NCBI RefSeq assembly: GCF_000422565.1
Contig: NZ_AUMA01000009.1
Location: forward strand, 124,001-188,000
Source of the DNA: Desulfovibrio aminophilus DSM 12254
Lineage (GTDB): Bacteria > Desulfobacterota > Desulfovibrionia > Desulfovibrionales > Desulfovibrionaceae
Length of the DNA: 64,000 bases
Direction of reading: 5' to 3'
Shown here: positions 61,740 through 64,000 of the stretch, piece by piece
Position numbering within the stretch: the stretch's first letter is position 1
Layout: every line of letters starts with the position of its first letter
The notes under the pieces: generated by a model
Seen by the model: the letters and a program-made list of their open reading frames with translations, nothing else
Databases searched by the model: none
Told to the model about the DNA's origin: nothing
Program-made: the position numbers and the translations under genes

Positions 61740-61792
61740 ACTACCTCTCCCTGTTTCTCCTTTCAGCGCTCGTCAACCGTCGATTTCGGGCC

Positions 61793-61821
61793 ACTGTAGC
61801 CAAAGCGCCCCCGGTCCACAA
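61793..61821 (-). promoter_or_regulatory. Sigma-70-like promoter of cydAB
   Basis: On the minus strand TTGTGG, 17 bp, TACAGT, with a start near 61786 and a 47-nt leader. An AT-rich tract (about 61822-61856) lies just upstream and may help or bind a regulator; I found no clear FNR or Rex site. Confidence 0.5.
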
Positions 61822-61887
61822 GTAGGAATAGGAACTATTTTTATTTTTTCTTCGGAACGGGCCTCGAACACGGCGGTTCACGGGGAA

Positions 61888-61916
61888 TTGCAAGTCACCA
61901 TACTATAGATTAAGGA
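61888..61916 (+). promoter_or_regulatory. Promoter of hsp20
   Basis: TTGCAA, 17 bp, TAAGGA, start near 61923 and a 14-nt leader. An additional TACTATAGATTA block lies in the spacer. No HrcA CIRCE element is visible. Confidence 0.4.
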
Positions 61917-61936
61917 TTTCGAAAACCGGGGAACGT

Positions 61937-62353
61937 ATGTTCAAGTGGAACCCATGGGCCGACCTGGAGGCCATGCGCGCGTACATGGACCGCCTCTGGA
62001 GCGCGTCCGGGACCGACGAGCTCGGGGGGTGCCTCTGGTCCCCGGCCGCCGACGTGCTGGAGACGCCCTCGGCCTACGTGCTGCGCGTGGAGCTGCCCGG
62101 CGTTCCCTTGGAGAACGTGGTCCTGGAGGCCGTGGGCCGCGAACTGCGCATCAGCGGCAGGCGTCCCTCGGAACGCGACTTCCCGGGCACGGTGTTTCAG
62201 GCCGTGGAGCGGCCCCAGGGCCCCTTCGCCCGGGCTTTCGCCCTGCCCGCCGACGCCGACGCCGAAGCCGTCACCGCCGCGCTCAAGGACGGACTCCTGA
62301 CCGTGACCATTCCTCGAAAGGCCCCGGCCGAGCCGGGCCCGCTCAGGGGCTAG
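61937..62353 (+). CDS. Small heat shock protein (Hsp20/alpha-crystallin)
   Basis: 138 aa. Alpha-crystallin domain from ADVLETPSAYVLRVELPGV to KDGLLTVTIPRK; the last is the conserved IxI-like region. Short N-terminal arm starting FKWNPWADLEAMRAYMDRLW. An ATP-independent holdase. Confidence 0.93.
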   Translation: MFKWNPWADLEAMRAYMDRLWSASGTDELGGCLWSPAADVLETPSAYVLRVELPGVPLENVVLEAVGRELRISGRRPSERDFPGTVFQAVERPQGPFARAFALPADADAEAVTAALKDGLLTVTIPRKAPAEPGPLRG

Positions 62354-62362
62354 GTCCCCGGC

Positions 62363-62391
62363 TTGACTTGCCCGGCGTTCCCCCTTAATAC
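62363..62391 (+). promoter_or_regulatory. Strong sigma-70-like promoter of ffh
   Basis: TTGACT, 17 bp, TAATAC, the best sigma-70 match in the window. Start near 62398 and a leader of about 66 nt that contains a perfect CGCTCCCC-A-GGGGAGCG palindrome (62408-62424). Confidence 0.65.
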
Positions 62392-62463
62392 ACAATCCCT
62401 TTATCCGCGCTCCCCAGGGGAGCGCCCAGGAACCGCATCCATCCGCCGCGCGGAGGAAGACGT

Positions 62464-63987
<1,524 letters not shown>

Positions 63988-64000
63988 TTCCCAAGGCGAG

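Overview
Organism. The window is a very GC-rich, densely packed bacterial chromosome segment with no rRNA, tRNA, CRISPR array, prophage or insertion sequence that I can see. The gene content points to a flagellated, cobalamin-making anaerobe of the Desulfovibrio type. It includes early-cobalt (anaerobic) pathway enzymes (CbiD, a CbiE-CbiT fusion, CbiF/CobM, CbiA, a CobA-HemD fusion), cytochrome bd oxidase as the only oxygen-linked enzyme, a malic enzyme, FliJ/MotE-type flagellar genes and much c-di-GMP signalling. The assignment is by gene content and style only.

Layout. 1-9.4 kb: corrinoid genes (cbiD, cbiET, cobM) surround a biotin locus. In that locus bioF, an alpha/beta hydrolase and bioC overlap head to tail on the minus strand, divergent from bioA-bioD. 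9.4-20 kb: small proteins, a PilZ protein, AMMECR1, an MFS carrier and purN, then an MltF-like lytic transglycosylase, an O-methyltransferase, cobA-hemD and valS. 20-28 kb: a C69 dipeptidase, a BPL_N-domain protein, a FapA-like protein, malic enzyme, a sensor kinase and a CBS protein. 28.9-33.5 kb: a complete branched-chain amino acid ABC operon (livKHMGF). 33.6-45.9 kb: TrmJ, then a periplasmic binding protein start-stop coupled to a large GGDEF-EAL membrane protein, a TPR protein, cbiA, a thioesterase, MgtC, dinB, FadL and a choloylglycine-hydrolase-family gene with an apparent frameshift. 46-50 kb: the potABCD polyamine operon. 50-55.2 kb: a coupled six-gene operon (exported protein, Cys-rich protein, fliJ, motE-like, truA, FliD-like protein). 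55.3-64 kb: RRM protein, exonuclease III, SGNH hydrolase, a 30-aa membrane peptide, HI0933-type flavoprotein, cydAB, Hsp20 and ffh.

How the genes work together. The corrinoid enzymes are split over several separate transcription units but cover siroheme branching, C5/C11/C15 methylation, decarboxylation, deacylation-linked C1 methylation and a,c-amidation. The biotin genes cover pimeloyl-ACP synthesis (BioC and a candidate esterase) to dethiobiotin (BioF, BioA, BioD); BioB is not here. The liv and pot operons are nutrient importers.

Regulation. Many intergenic regions hold a recognisable sigma-70-like promoter, typically TTGxxx, 17 bp, TAxxxx. In three or four cases the -10 hexamer starts exactly 12 bp before the ATG, which would give leaderless mRNAs. 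Perfect palindromic terminators separate several units. A promoter-like element with a Fur-box-like palindrome as its spacer, followed by stem-loops, lies between two convergent genes at 59.2 kb and may mark an unannotated small RNA.
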